A stretch of 64,000 nt of DNA from CAIMWS01 sp964409245 (GTDB taxonomy: Bacteria > Verrucomicrobiota > Verrucomicrobiia > Limisphaerales > UBA1319). The stretch lies in the NCBI GenBank assembly GCA_964409245.1, contig CAYPCQ010000033.1, positions 1 to 64,000 on the forward strand, in the 5' to 3' direction. Position 1 is the stretch's first letter. Every line of letters starts with the position of its first letter. The notes below the pieces were generated by a model that searched no databases, was not told the origin of the DNA, and saw only the letters and a list, made by a program, of their open reading frames with translations. Shown in pieces: positions 1 through 8,083 of this stretch. The translations under genes were made by a program, and so were the position numbers.

Positions 1-51
1 AGCTTCCGCGCCGAAATACTCCCCCTTCACCCCCAATTTCCACGGCGAGGC

Positions 52-306
52 TCAAAACCGGAAGCCCAAGTAGCCTCGGCAAAAGGCGGCGATTCCGTTG
101 GCGGTGGTCAGTTTGGGTACGTAACCGTTCAAATACATCCTGTCGATGCACTCCAGTTCCATGTTGACGTGTTCTTGCTGGAGTTTGGCAAGGCTCTGGG
201 TTACTTTCACAGCGAGTACCGGTTGAGCGTTTATGCTCCAATAATATGGAGTCATCGCCGCACGTCGGCAAATATTCCGGCACCCTAACGGAGCCGCGCT
301 GCTCAA
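52..306 (-). pseudogene. Remnant of a short conserved protein of unknown function
   Basis: An 84-codon reading frame whose second half (from about residue 33) reads like the start of a small conserved family I associate with Verrucomicrobia and Acidobacteria genomes, with the motif MELECIDRMYLNGYVP. The frame stops soon after it, at FRGYLGFRF-like sequence, whereas I would expect the family to continue. The codons just beyond the stop (positions 1-51) stay open, so a nonsense change or a recombination junction near position 52 is likely. The first 30 residues do not look conserved, so the true start is uncertain. No function can be assigned. The family assignment comes from memory of the motif and is the weak point. 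Confidence 0.35.
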
Positions 307-373
307 CCGGGCTCCATCTCAACAATACGATTTGTTCCAAGAAAGGCCCGCTTGGGAATTGAATAAAATCAGC

Positions 374-449
374 CATTGCCTCAGACCGAAGAGACTGCAA
401 TGGCATGAAAGTTTTCTTGAAACGTCCAACTCGTCGGTCTGAGGCAATG
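374..449. repeat. 16-bp perfect inverted repeat with 44-nt spacer
   Basis: The arm at 374-389 (CATTGCCTCAGACCGA) is perfectly complementary to the arm at 434-449. A second short complement, GCCATTGC at 372-379 against GCAATGGC at 397-404, gives an alternative hairpin. It lies between the truncated ORF at 52-306 and the primase fragment at 538, in a stretch that contains no gene (307-537). It may be the end of a mobile element or a REP-like hairpin connected to the nearby RAYT remnant; neither is demonstrated. Confidence 0.5.
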
Positions 450-537
450 CCTCGCTAGGAATATACGCGCATGGCTCTTATTAAAGTAAGAACCTCCCTT
501 TCCGGCTTGACGCCGGTTGGGCCCCTGGAGGCGCTGC

Positions 538-955
538 ATGTCCTGGCGCATTCCTGAGGCGGACCTGGAGCGGATCAAGCGGCAGACCGACCTGCTGGCC
601 CTGGTGCGCAGCCAGGGGACTGGAGCTTAAAGCCCACGGGGCCAAGGATTGGATCGGGCGGTGCCCGTTCCATCCGGACCACGCCACGCCCAACTTCATC
701 GTGACGCCGGAGAAGGGGCTGTGGCATTGCATGGCCTGCGGGCGGGCGGGCAACGCCCTCCAGTTTGTGCAATACCACGATGGGGTAAGCTTCCGGCATG
801 CCTTCGAACTGCTGGCGCAAGGCCAGGCCGCCCCGTTCAAGGCACAGCCGCTGACCAAGCAGTCCACCGTGCCCAAGCTGCCGTGCCCCCTGGACCCGGA
901 AGCCGACGACGGGACCCTGTTTAACCAGGTCATTGGTTATTACCAAGCGAATGGG
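538..955 (+). pseudogene. Frameshifted, truncated DnaG-like primase (CHC2 zinc finger)
   Basis: The ATG at 538 opens a frame beginning MSWRIPEADLERIKRQTDLL that ends at a TAA near 629. The matching continuation is in the next frame from about 618 (LKAHGAKDWIGRCPFHPD). Removing one base near 615 would rejoin them as SQGLELKAHG. The continuation carries the CHC2 zinc-finger signature of bacterial primases, CPFH followed by CMAC about 25 residues later, and runs to VIGYYQANG near 955. There homology stops, well before any TOPRIM catalytic domain. The piece is about 140 codons against roughly 600 for a full DnaG, so it cannot be a functional primase. It could come from the chromosomal dnaG or from a plasmid- or phage-type CHC2 protein; I cannot separate these. 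Confidence 0.75.
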
Positions 956-1063
956 TCAGGCCGTAGCTTGGTTCTTTTCTCGTGGACACTCCTGGTTAAG
1001 AATTGTTGGCGATGGTTGATTGAGCGCCGCGGACGACGCCAACGTGAGGCTGGGGCTGTTCCT

Positions 1064-1603
1064 CATCCATGGGTGTACCCTCGCATTGGCACTCTGGGAC
1101 GTCCCCAAGCCGCTGCGCACCGCAATCCATTTGAGGATCAGCGTCGTTGCTCGCCGCAACTGGGCGGCGATGGCCATTTTCCCTGGGGTATTCTGGCGTG
1201 CCCGACCCAGTTCTTCCTCCGTCCAACCCAACCGGCTCAACTCCTCGGCGATGACCCGCACCGCCCGATTTTCTCCAGGCTCTTGCCGCAACTTGCCGCT
1301 CGCCCATTCCCCGGTTTGGCCGTCGAGCTTGGCTAAAAGTTCCTGCCGAAAGGCCGCGCTACCCAGGCACCAACCACGCCGAATGGGAGCCAGCGACTCC
1401 TCATCCTCTTCCTCCCAGCGGCGCGCTTCCATCCGCGCCAGAAAGGCTTCCTGGCTGCAGGCCGAATCTTCCTGCAGCCCAGGCTCCACCAAAAGCCGCG
1501 CCACCCCAAGCCTCGCTGGCCGATACTCCCGGGCGGTCCCGCACCAAAGCCGAGTGCTCCAAGGATCGCCGGCCAATTTTTCTTCCGCCGCCAGGAGACC
1601 TTT
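1064..1603 (-). pseudogene. C-terminal remnant of a REP-associated tyrosine transposase (RAYT)
   Basis: On the minus strand the frame reads LAGDPWSTRLWCG, then RRGWCLGSAAFRQELL, LSRLGWTEEELGRA and ATTLILKWIAVR, ending with TSQSANARVHPWM. This order is typical of the C-terminal half of RAYT / Y1-transposase-like proteins. The N-terminal HUH nuclease domain, with its paired histidines and catalytic tyrosine, is absent upstream. The frame decays before position 1610 and the next gene ends at 1643. The remnant is therefore inactive. Codons between 956 and 1063 are open but do not look like the family. It abuts the broken primase fragment, so one rearrangement may have created both ends. Confidence 0.7.
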
Positions 1604-1642
1604 GCCTCCCCTCCCCTTCCTTCCGCCACCGGCGGATCCTGC

Positions 1643-4303
1643 TCACTGGGCGGAGGTCATCAGGAGCCGTTCTCCGGCCTGGGTTTCCACTTCGATCAAG
1701 CCCCGGGCATCGGCTCTCAACGGTTGAGATCGGCCAGCCACCGAAACCGGCCGATCCGGCCACGGGCTCAATAATCGCAGCGGTCCGCCCACCGTGGAAG
1801 AGATTGCGAGGTGGATGAGCTGGCCATCCCGCTGTTCGGCCGAGACCAGGAACCCGCCCTGGGCCCGCAGGTTTTCAAACCGGGCGGGTTTTTCCCTGGG
1901 CCAGGCGGGCAGGATGCGGATCACATCGCCCACGCTTTGGAGCAGAAGTTCCGCGATGGCTCCGGAGGCGGCAAATTGCTCGGTGAAATGGCCGCAGCCA
2001 TCGCCCGGCAGCAGGGTAATGGTGCCATTGGGCCGGGAGCGCTTCAGGAATTCTTTTTTCATGGTGGCCCAGGCGCCGGGCACACTCAGCCGCGCGCCGG
2101 CCACGGGCAGGAGGATGCTGGAGTTGTAGCCGCTCCATTTGACGCGCTCCAGGGTGCGGGCAAAAAGCCGTTTTTCGGCGGCGGTGGAGAACCAGGTGAT
2201 TTGGTCCGCCGGGAAAACCGGCACCACCGGCACGGCGATGTTGTATTCGATCGGCGGAGCGTCCCGCACATCCACCACGATGGGGTCCGCCTCCCGGGTG
2301 GTGGGGTAATCCGGCAGGCTGGCCAGGGCTTGGCGGAACCGCTCCGCCAAGGAGCCGTCGGTTCCCAGTTTTTGGGCCCCTTCGATGGCGGCGTTGAGCG
2401 CCAGGCGGGCATAAGCGAGGTCATAGGCGCAATCCCGGTTGTATTTGAAGTCCGGCGCCAGGCTCCAATGCTCCGGGGAGTAGCTGGGGGCCAGAATGAC
2501 CTTGCCTTGCGGGGTGCGTTCGCAGCGTCCGATGAACTCGGCGTAAAAGGTGGCTACTTCCCGCAGCGTGGGATAGGCGATCTCCGCCAGGAACCGGCGA
2601 TCCGGATAATATTTGTAATGGAGCCAGATGTTTTGCACCACATGCCCGGAAACACCGATGGTTTGAGCATAGGGCGGAAAGGCGTGCATGCGGTTGTTTT
2701 TGGAGCGGCAGTTTTCCGGATCGGGGATTTCGTGGGTGAAAACATTGTGGGGATAATGCGCGCCATTGAGCCCGTAGGTCTGTTTGGCGAACCACCGGGC
2801 CCGGGGCAGGTAGCGGTGCATCATGCGCTCGTAAGGTTCCGACAACTCCGCATGGTTGCAGATATACCATCCCCAAAAGGTTTGCTCGGAGTTGTAGTTG
2901 AGCGTGTGGCTGCCATGCCACGGCGGTTCATCGTTGGTGAGCCCGGCGTAAAGCCCGATGGCCTCCACTCCCGGCTTGCTGACGCAGCGCATCGAGTAGA
3001 GGTTCCGATACCACATGGCCCGCAGGCCGGCATCGTCCAAGTCCACCCCGCTGAGCGACCAGAAGGCCGCCCAAGCCGCCTCGTGCTGCTGGATCAATTC
3101 ACTCCCGGCCTGGTTCAAGGTGCGCCGCGCGAGGGCGAGGGCATCGGCGAGCGGCCGGGGCGAATCCAGGGAGGTCACGATCGCCACGGTTTTGGTGGAT
3201 CCGCTGGCGGCCAGGGCCACGGCGAAGCTCATTCCCGGCCAGTCAGCGTCGCCGGGCAATAGCTGGGTGACCCATTCACAGCCAGCTTCGGCTCCGTGCT
3301 GCGGGGGCGGCAAATACGTGGCGGGCACCGCCTCCAGCCGGGCCGGGACATCGCTCCGGACCAGGAACACATTGGCTTGGGCCAGCGCCCGGATCTGGAT
3401 GGGATTTCCCCCGCCGCCGGGCGGCGGGATGCTGGCCACCGCCCGCTGGATATCCAGTTCGGATTGGCGCGGGGCGGCTTGCAGCTTGCTCAAATCCATC
3501 GGCACAGTTTTCCCCGCGCCTTCAAAGGCCACCTCCGTAAAACAATTCTCCGCCGGCTTGCCATCGACGGTCCAGGTATAAAGGACGATGGAGCCGGCGG
3601 TCTTGCCCGTGGGCAGCTGAAAGCGGCGCTCCGTGGGCGCCGCCGGGGAGTCGATCCACTGGCTGCCGAACAGCGCGGTTTGGTCGGACGCCATCACGTC
3701 GATATAATAGCGGGCATTGGCGCTGCCGGATAATTTCACGCGCAGGACCGGGAAGCGATCCGCAGGCAAATCCAGGCCGCTCAGCCGGTATCCGCAGGAG
3801 GCCCCAGCGCCGCCTTCCAAACTCATCACGGCGGCGCCGGCGCGGTTGGTCCAGGTATTCGAGCGGCCTTCCGCCCGGATCGGCTGCCAGGCGGAGGCCG
3901 CCGCATTGGCGCCCAACACCAATTTGGCGCAAACCCGCGGGCACGGAAAGGGGCGGTCCCAGCTCGGCATTGAGCCAGCAATGGGGCCACCGAGCTTTTT
4001 GTTTTGGATATCGATCTTGAGCAGCGGCGGATCATTGGTGGTATCCACCCGGGCATCCCAAACATCGTTTTTAGTCAAGCGCATTACCAGGGCATCGCCG
4101 CTGGCGTAAAGCACGCCATTCACGTCGCCGTTGCCCAGCAGCAGCGAATTTTCGAGGATGTGATCCAGGCGGGTTTGCACTACCGCGGCCTTCGCCAGGG
4201 CCTCTGGAAACGGGATTTGCGTGGCGCTCGCGGCGAGGAGCCCAGGGAGCGAGCCCCATAGGGCCACGGCGGACACGAAACCGAAGTGGATGATTTTTTT
4301 CAT
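1643..4303 (-). CDS. Secreted GH95-like (alpha-L-fucosidase clan) glycoside hydrolase
   Basis: 886 residues. Starts MKKIIHFGFVSAVALWGS with a clear signal peptide ending near residue 25, so the enzyme is probably exported. Residues ~35-110 resemble the N-terminal GH95 beta-sandwich (RLDHILENSLLLGNGDVNG). An extra domain of about 170 residues is inserted around residues 110-280. The (alpha/alpha)6 barrel follows, with WHGSHTLNYNSEQTFWGWY in place of the usual GH95 DxNxQxNYW region, LAPSYSPEHW, and DGCGHFTEQFAASGAIAELL near the C-terminus. Several residues differ from canonical GH95, so the substrate may not be fucose. Compare the more typical GH95 at 52809-55208. It stands alone on the minus strand; the ATG at 4303 is the only start that retains the signal peptide. 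Confidence 0.8.
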   Translation of the reverse strand: MKKIIHFGFVSAVALWGSLPGLLAASATQIPFPEALAKAAVVQTRLDHILENSLLLGNGDVNGVLYASGDALVMRLTKNDVWDARVDTTNDPPLLKIDIQNKKLGGPIAGSMPSWDRPFPCPRVCAKLVLGANAAASAWQPIRAEGRSNTWTNRAGAAVMSLEGGAGASCGYRLSGLDLPADRFPVLRVKLSGSANARYYIDVMASDQTALFGSQWIDSPAAPTERRFQLPTGKTAGSIVLYTWTVDGKPAENCFTEVAFEGAGKTVPMDLSKLQAAPRQSELDIQRAVASIPPPGGGGNPIQIRALAQANVFLVRSDVPARLEAVPATYLPPPQHGAEAGCEWVTQLLPGDADWPGMSFAVALAASGSTKTVAIVTSLDSPRPLADALALARRTLNQAGSELIQQHEAAWAAFWSLSGVDLDDAGLRAMWYRNLYSMRCVSKPGVEAIGLYAGLTNDEPPWHGSHTLNYNSEQTFWGWYICNHAELSEPYERMMHRYLPRARWFAKQTYGLNGAHYPHNVFTHEIPDPENCRSKNNRMHAFPPYAQTIGVSGHVVQNIWLHYKYYPDRRFLAEIAYPTLREVATFYAEFIGRCERTPQGKVILAPSYSPEHWSLAPDFKYNRDCAYDLAYARLALNAAIEGAQKLGTDGSLAERFRQALASLPDYPTTREADPIVVDVRDAPPIEYNIAVPVVPVFPADQITWFSTAAEKRLFARTLERVKWSGYNSSILLPVAGARLSVPGAWATMKKEFLKRSRPNGTITLLPGDGCGHFTEQFAASGAIAELLLQSVGDVIRILPAWPREKPARFENLRAQGGFLVSAEQRDGQLIHLAISSTVGGPLRLLSPWPDRPVSVAGRSQPLRADARGLIEVETQAGERLLMTSAQ

Positions 4304-4508
4304 AAAGCTGTTTCAGATTAGCGGTGGCCGGGAAATGGAGCAAGGCAGTTTCACGTTGTTGGCCTCCCCCCAAATCTGTGGCGCCGTTATATCCCTTCCA
4401 AAGGCAGCGCAACGGTAAAGCGAATTGGACTCATTCAAAGTGGGAATGGATTGGTTAACGCCACAAATCGAGCACTGGGGCAAGCACCGCAGCCGGCAAA
4501 ATCTTCGA

Positions 4509-4537
4509 TTGAAAACCTGGGGTTGAATGGATAATTT
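4509..4537 (+). promoter_or_regulatory. Predicted sigma70-type promoter of the LuxR response regulator gene
   Basis: TTGAAA at 4509-4514 and TAATTT at 4532-4537 are separated by 17 nt, a near-consensus arrangement. Transcription would start about 4544, only about 5 nt before the ATG at 4549. The gene has no Shine-Dalgarno-like sequence upstream, so a leaderless mRNA is possible. Confidence 0.4.
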
Positions 4538-4548
4538 AACGTTAATTT

Positions 4549-5220
4549 ATGAATGAAGTTCCTGTCAAAATCCTTTTGGTGGACGACCATCAGATGGTTC
4601 TGGGTGGATTGCGGATGGTATTTCGTGATCAGCCGGAGGTGGCCGTCGTTGGGGAGGCATCCAATGGGGCAGAAGCTTTGGAAATGGTCAAAGAATTAGA
4701 ACCGGATGTGGTGGTCATGGACATGCACCTTTGTTTGGAAAGCGGGATCGAGGTGACACGCGAGATTCTGCAGCATAACAAGCATACGAAGGTTATCGTT
4801 TTGTCCGCCGATGGGGATGTGACCCTGGTGCGGGAAGCCATCCAGGCCGGAGCGCTGGGGTATATCCTGAAAGATGACGGTCCGGAGGAGCTCAAACGGG
4901 CCATCAAGGCGGTAATGGATCAGCGGCTCTACCTATGCCCCGACGTGGCGGCATTAGTGATGGCGGATTATTTGCGGACTTGGAACGGGAAAGTTGATCC
5001 CGGCATCCTGCCAACGGTGAAAGGCCTGATCCGCGGGCGCGAACGGGCCTTGCTGAAACTGGTGGCCGAAGGCAAGCGCAACAAAGATATCTCCTCCAGC
5101 TTGCGCATCAGCTTGAAAAGCGTGGAAACCTACCGGGCGCGGCTGATGAAAAAGTTGGGCTGTTCCAGCACCAACGAGTTGATCCGTTATGCGGTACGCG
5201 AAGGCTTGGCTATTGGCTGA
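4549..5220 (+). CDS. NarL/LuxR-family response regulator
   Basis: 223 residues. Residues 5-125 form a receiver domain: acidic pair DD at 12-13, phosphoacceptor Asp58 in VVMDMHL, Ser/Thr near residue 86 (VLSAD) and the conserved Lys in YILKDDG. Residues ~160-220 form a LuxR-type helix-turn-helix (RERALLKLVAEGKRNKDISSSLRISLKSVETYRARLMKKL). It is a cytoplasmic DNA-binding regulator switched by phosphorylation. No partner kinase is adjacent; the nearest are CheA at 15173 and the histidine kinase at 42645, so its input is unknown. It lies divergently from the GH95-like gene and 367 bp upstream of the first chemoreceptor. Confidence 0.93.
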   Translation: MNEVPVKILLVDDHQMVLGGLRMVFRDQPEVAVVGEASNGAEALEMVKELEPDVVVMDMHLCLESGIEVTREILQHNKHTKVIVLSADGDVTLVREAIQAGALGYILKDDGPEELKRAIKAVMDQRLYLCPDVAALVMADYLRTWNGKVDPGILPTVKGLIRGRERALLKLVAEGKRNKDISSSLRISLKSVETYRARLMKKLGCSSTNELIRYAVREGLAIG

Positions 5221-5242
5221 CTTTCCACCGGCCTGAGCCGAA

Positions 5243-5381
5243 TCCAGGCAATTGGCACAGTCGCGCTGGCTGGATCTTTTTAGACAAGACCTTCGTTAAT
5301 CGCCACTTATTCCGATCAGATCGGGACGGCTCCCTTCTCGTCTTGCGCCAAAATCTGGGGCACAACCACTTCCATCCCAAC
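5243..5381 (+). repeat. Dispersed intergenic repeat, copy A
   Basis: About 139 bp alignable with copies at 52654-52795 and 63615-63725, all in the same orientation. Copies A and B share a perfect 20-nt block (5363-5382 and 52777-52796), and both begin TCCAGG followed by AATTGGC and GCTGGCTGG. All three lie in gene-free intervals. The rest of the interval 5221-5587 shows no gene. Confidence 0.7.
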
Positions 5382-5587
5382 AACCTGGACCGGCCCAGCC
5401 ACGGGAATTGACTGCGGGGGTGAGTTTAAATCGGTGGCGTTGACGGCCCTCGGCAAACCGTGGGCAGGCATCATTTTACTCAAGTCACTGGCGATTGCTG
5501 CCGATTTACTAACCAGCCCGATACCAGACCGGGATCCCAAGGCGGGCACGGTTGAATCGGGGACTTGGCGAGGGGGATTTACTAGCT

Positions 5588-7693
5588 ATGAAAATCGGCG
5601 GAAAGATAGGTGTGTTTGGAGTGCTGTCGGTCGTGCTGACCGCAGTGGCCATGCTGTGCATTGCTTTGATGCAAAAGCGGGTGGCGCAAACCCGCCTGGC
5701 CGAAATCATCAAAAGCCAAGGGCTGGAGGAGGCCGCCAAACTGGCGCGCAATGTTTACAGCGTGTGTGCTGCGTCCGACGAGCGCACGCGGCGGCGGGTG
5801 AATTATAATTTGGGGATAGCCCAGGAATTGTTCATGAAGGCGGGGGCGGTGTCTTTCGGGCCGGAGTTGGTGGAATGGCAGGCCGTCAATCAATTGACCA
5901 AAGAACCGCGCCAGATGCGGCTGCCCAGGATGCTGCTGGGCGGCCAATGGCTGGGGCAAAATGCAGCCACCAACAGCGAGTCCAGGGTGGTGGACGAAGT
6001 CCGGCACTATACCCGGGATTACTGCACCATCTTCCAGCGCATCAACGAAGAGGGGGATATGCTGCGCGTCTGCACCAGCGTGCAAAACCTCGATGGATCC
6101 CGGGCGATCGGCACCTTCATCGCCCGCAGGAACGCCGATGGCAGCGAAAATGCCGTGCTGGCAGCCATCCTGCAAGGCAAAGGTTACCGGGGGCGGGCTT
6201 TCGTCGTAAAGGAATGGCAGGCAACGGCCTATGAACCGATTTGGGATAGCCAGCGGCAGAAGGTGGTGGGCATGATTTACGTGGGGGTGAGCATGACGGA
6301 AAGCAGCCAGGATGTGCGCAACAGCATCCTCAAAACAGTGGTGGGACGGACCGGCTATATTTATGTGCTGGGCGCCAAGGGAGAGCAGCGCGGCAAATAC
6401 ATTGTGTCCAAGAATGGGGAACGGGACGGCGAGAACATTTGGGAAGCCCGGGATGCGGATGGGCGCTTGTTCATCCAGTCGGTGATTCAAAAAGCGCTGC
6501 AAACCACCAACGGATCGTCCGCCGCCGAGTTCTATCCTTGGAACAATCCGGGCGAAACGGTCGTAAGGCGCAAGCTCGCTGCCATCACCTATTACGAGCC
6601 TTGGGATTGGGTGATTGGCGCCAGCACTTACGAGGAGGACTTCAACGAGGCGAAAACCGCCGCCGCGGAACCGTTTGACCAGTTGATCCGCCGGGTGGCG
6701 ATCACCGCCGGGGTGGCCATCTTCCTGGCGCTGGCCCTGGGCCTCCGGATTTCCCAAGGCATAGTGCGGCCGATCAAGGCCGTGGCGGAAACGCTGGCGG
6801 AAAATTCCGGGCGGAATTTATCAGCGGCGGCGCAAGTGTCCGCGGCCAGCCAATCGCTGGCGGAAGGCGCCAGCACCCAGGCAGCGGCCCTGGAGCAGAC
6901 CAGCAGTTCGCTGGCAGAAATGTCCAGCAGCACCCGGCGCAACACGGAAACCGCTGGCCAGGTCAAGGAACTATCCACCCAAGCCCGCCAGGCGGGCGAC
7001 TCCGGAATGCGGGAAATGGCGGAAATGACGACGGCCATGGAAGCCATCAAGAATTCCAGCGCCGAGATCGCCAAAATCATCAAAACGATCGATGAGATCG
7101 CTTTCCAAACCAACCTCCTGGCTTTGAATGCCGCGGTGGAAGCCGCCCGGGCGGGCGAGGCCGGCATGGGCTTCGCCGTGGTGGCAGATGAGGTGCGCAG
7201 CCTTTCCCAGCGCTGTGGCCAGGCAGCGAAGGAAACCACCAGCAAAATTGAGGATGCCCTTCAAAAAAGTGCGCGCGGCGTGGAAATCAGCGGCAAGGTC
7301 GCCCGCACCCTGGCGGAAATCGTGGCCAAAGCCCGGCAGGTGGATGACCTCGCAACGGAGGTGGCAGCTTCTTCCCGGGAGCAGAACCAGGGGATTGACC
7401 AAGTCACCCAGGCGGTTTCGCTGATGGACAAAAACACCCAAGCCAACGCGGCCAGCGCGGAAGAAAGCGCCAGCGCCGCGGAAGAGCTTAATTCCCTGGC
7501 CGGTTCATTGCAGGGTGCGGTTCGGGATTTAAAGAATATGGTGGATGGCCACCCTTCAAGAATGGCCAATCCCGATGGCGTTGGCTGTTCCGCGCCAAGC
7601 TTTTTCCGCTTGAGTGGAGAACCCTATCCGATTCGCCGCCGAGCGAGTTGGCAGCGGCCTGCTCCTGCCACAAAAACACGATTTTCCCCTTAA
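5588..7693 (+). CDS. Methyl-accepting chemotaxis protein with periplasmic Cache-type sensor
   Basis: 701 residues from the ATG at 5588, preceded by AGGGGG at 5571. An upstream TTG at 5552 is in frame, but it would place 12 residues before the membrane helix and has no good ribosome site. Transmembrane helix 1 is about residues 6-28. Residues ~35-360 are a large periplasmic region with Cache_3/Cache_2-like features (TSVQNLDGSRAIGTFIARRN, VGRTGYIYVLGAKGE, YYEPWDWVIGASTYEEDF). Helix 2 is about 368-388. The cytoplasmic signalling hairpin is at 503-542 (EIAFQTNLLALNAAVEAARA), flanked by Glu/Gln-rich methylation-type helices. No HAMP domain is obvious. There is no heme motif, unlike the second receptor at 10553. 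It is on the same strand as the hydrogenase genes but 390 bp upstream of them. Confidence 0.93.
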   Translation: MKIGGKIGVFGVLSVVLTAVAMLCIALMQKRVAQTRLAEIIKSQGLEEAAKLARNVYSVCAASDERTRRRVNYNLGIAQELFMKAGAVSFGPELVEWQAVNQLTKEPRQMRLPRMLLGGQWLGQNAATNSESRVVDEVRHYTRDYCTIFQRINEEGDMLRVCTSVQNLDGSRAIGTFIARRNADGSENAVLAAILQGKGYRGRAFVVKEWQATAYEPIWDSQRQKVVGMIYVGVSMTESSQDVRNSILKTVVGRTGYIYVLGAKGEQRGKYIVSKNGERDGENIWEARDADGRLFIQSVIQKALQTTNGSSAAEFYPWNNPGETVVRRKLAAITYYEPWDWVIGASTYEEDFNEAKTAAAEPFDQLIRRVAITAGVAIFLALALGLRISQGIVRPIKAVAETLAENSGRNLSAAAQVSAASQSLAEGASTQAAALEQTSSSLAEMSSSTRRNTETAGQVKELSTQARQAGDSGMREMAEMTTAMEAIKNSSAEIAKIIKTIDEIAFQTNLLALNAAVEAARAGEAGMGFAVVADEVRSLSQRCGQAAKETTSKIEDALQKSARGVEISGKVARTLAEIVAKARQVDDLATEVAASSREQNQGIDQVTQAVSLMDKNTQANAASAEESASAAEELNSLAGSLQGAVRDLKNMVDGHPSRMANPDGVGCSAPSFFRLSGEPYPIRRRASWQRPAPATKTRFSP

Positions 7694-7808
7694 GGCGCTG
7701 AAGGTTTGTGCCGATAGGGGTAATGTCTGCTGAAGGAGGAAAAAACGGAAGCAGATCATATATTGCCCATGAACCGGCAATCGATGTGACGGAATACAGG
7801 AGTCAAAT

Positions 7809-7832
7809 ATGAAGAAGCTGGGAAGCTCATAG
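7809..7832 (+). other. Seven-codon mini-ORF in the 390-bp gap before the hydrogenase genes
   Basis: In the gene-free interval 7694-8083, AGGAG at 7798-7802 sits 6 nt before an ATG that opens MKKLGSS and then stops. The ribosome site is better than that of several real genes here. It may be a leader peptide, the broken start of a lost gene, or chance. I saw no sigma54 or strong sigma70 promoter in this interval, and no other gene. Confidence 0.25.
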
Positions 7833-8083
7833 CTTTATCCTTTCAGGTGGCCGCCAATAAGCCGTTTGCCAAGCCGCTTGAACTCTGGCAAAGGCGCGGG
7901 TTTTTGCTTCAAGGATTTCTGGTTTCCACAATAGTGACGGCACAGGTTCCAGGCCGCCGGGGCTTGGCCGCCGTCATCAAGGCTCCCTGCGCATGGACTG
8001 CGGCGGAGGGAGCTGGCCCAACCGGTGGCAATGGTCAGCAGAGAAAAACGCGATTCAAGGCCAGTTAGCGAAAGGAATTTAAC

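Noticed and set aside
1811..3262. 483-codon plus-strand open frame
   Set aside because: Antisense to the GH95-like gene; composition typical of a GC-rich shadow frame.
7880..7910. Possible sigma54 promoter (CTGGCAAAGG then TTTTTGC)
   Set aside because: The GG to GC spacing is 17 nt, not the required 10.
7847..8068. 73-codon plus-strand frame before the hydrogenase genes
   Set aside because: GTG start without a clear ribosome site and no conserved feature; more likely part of the leader.
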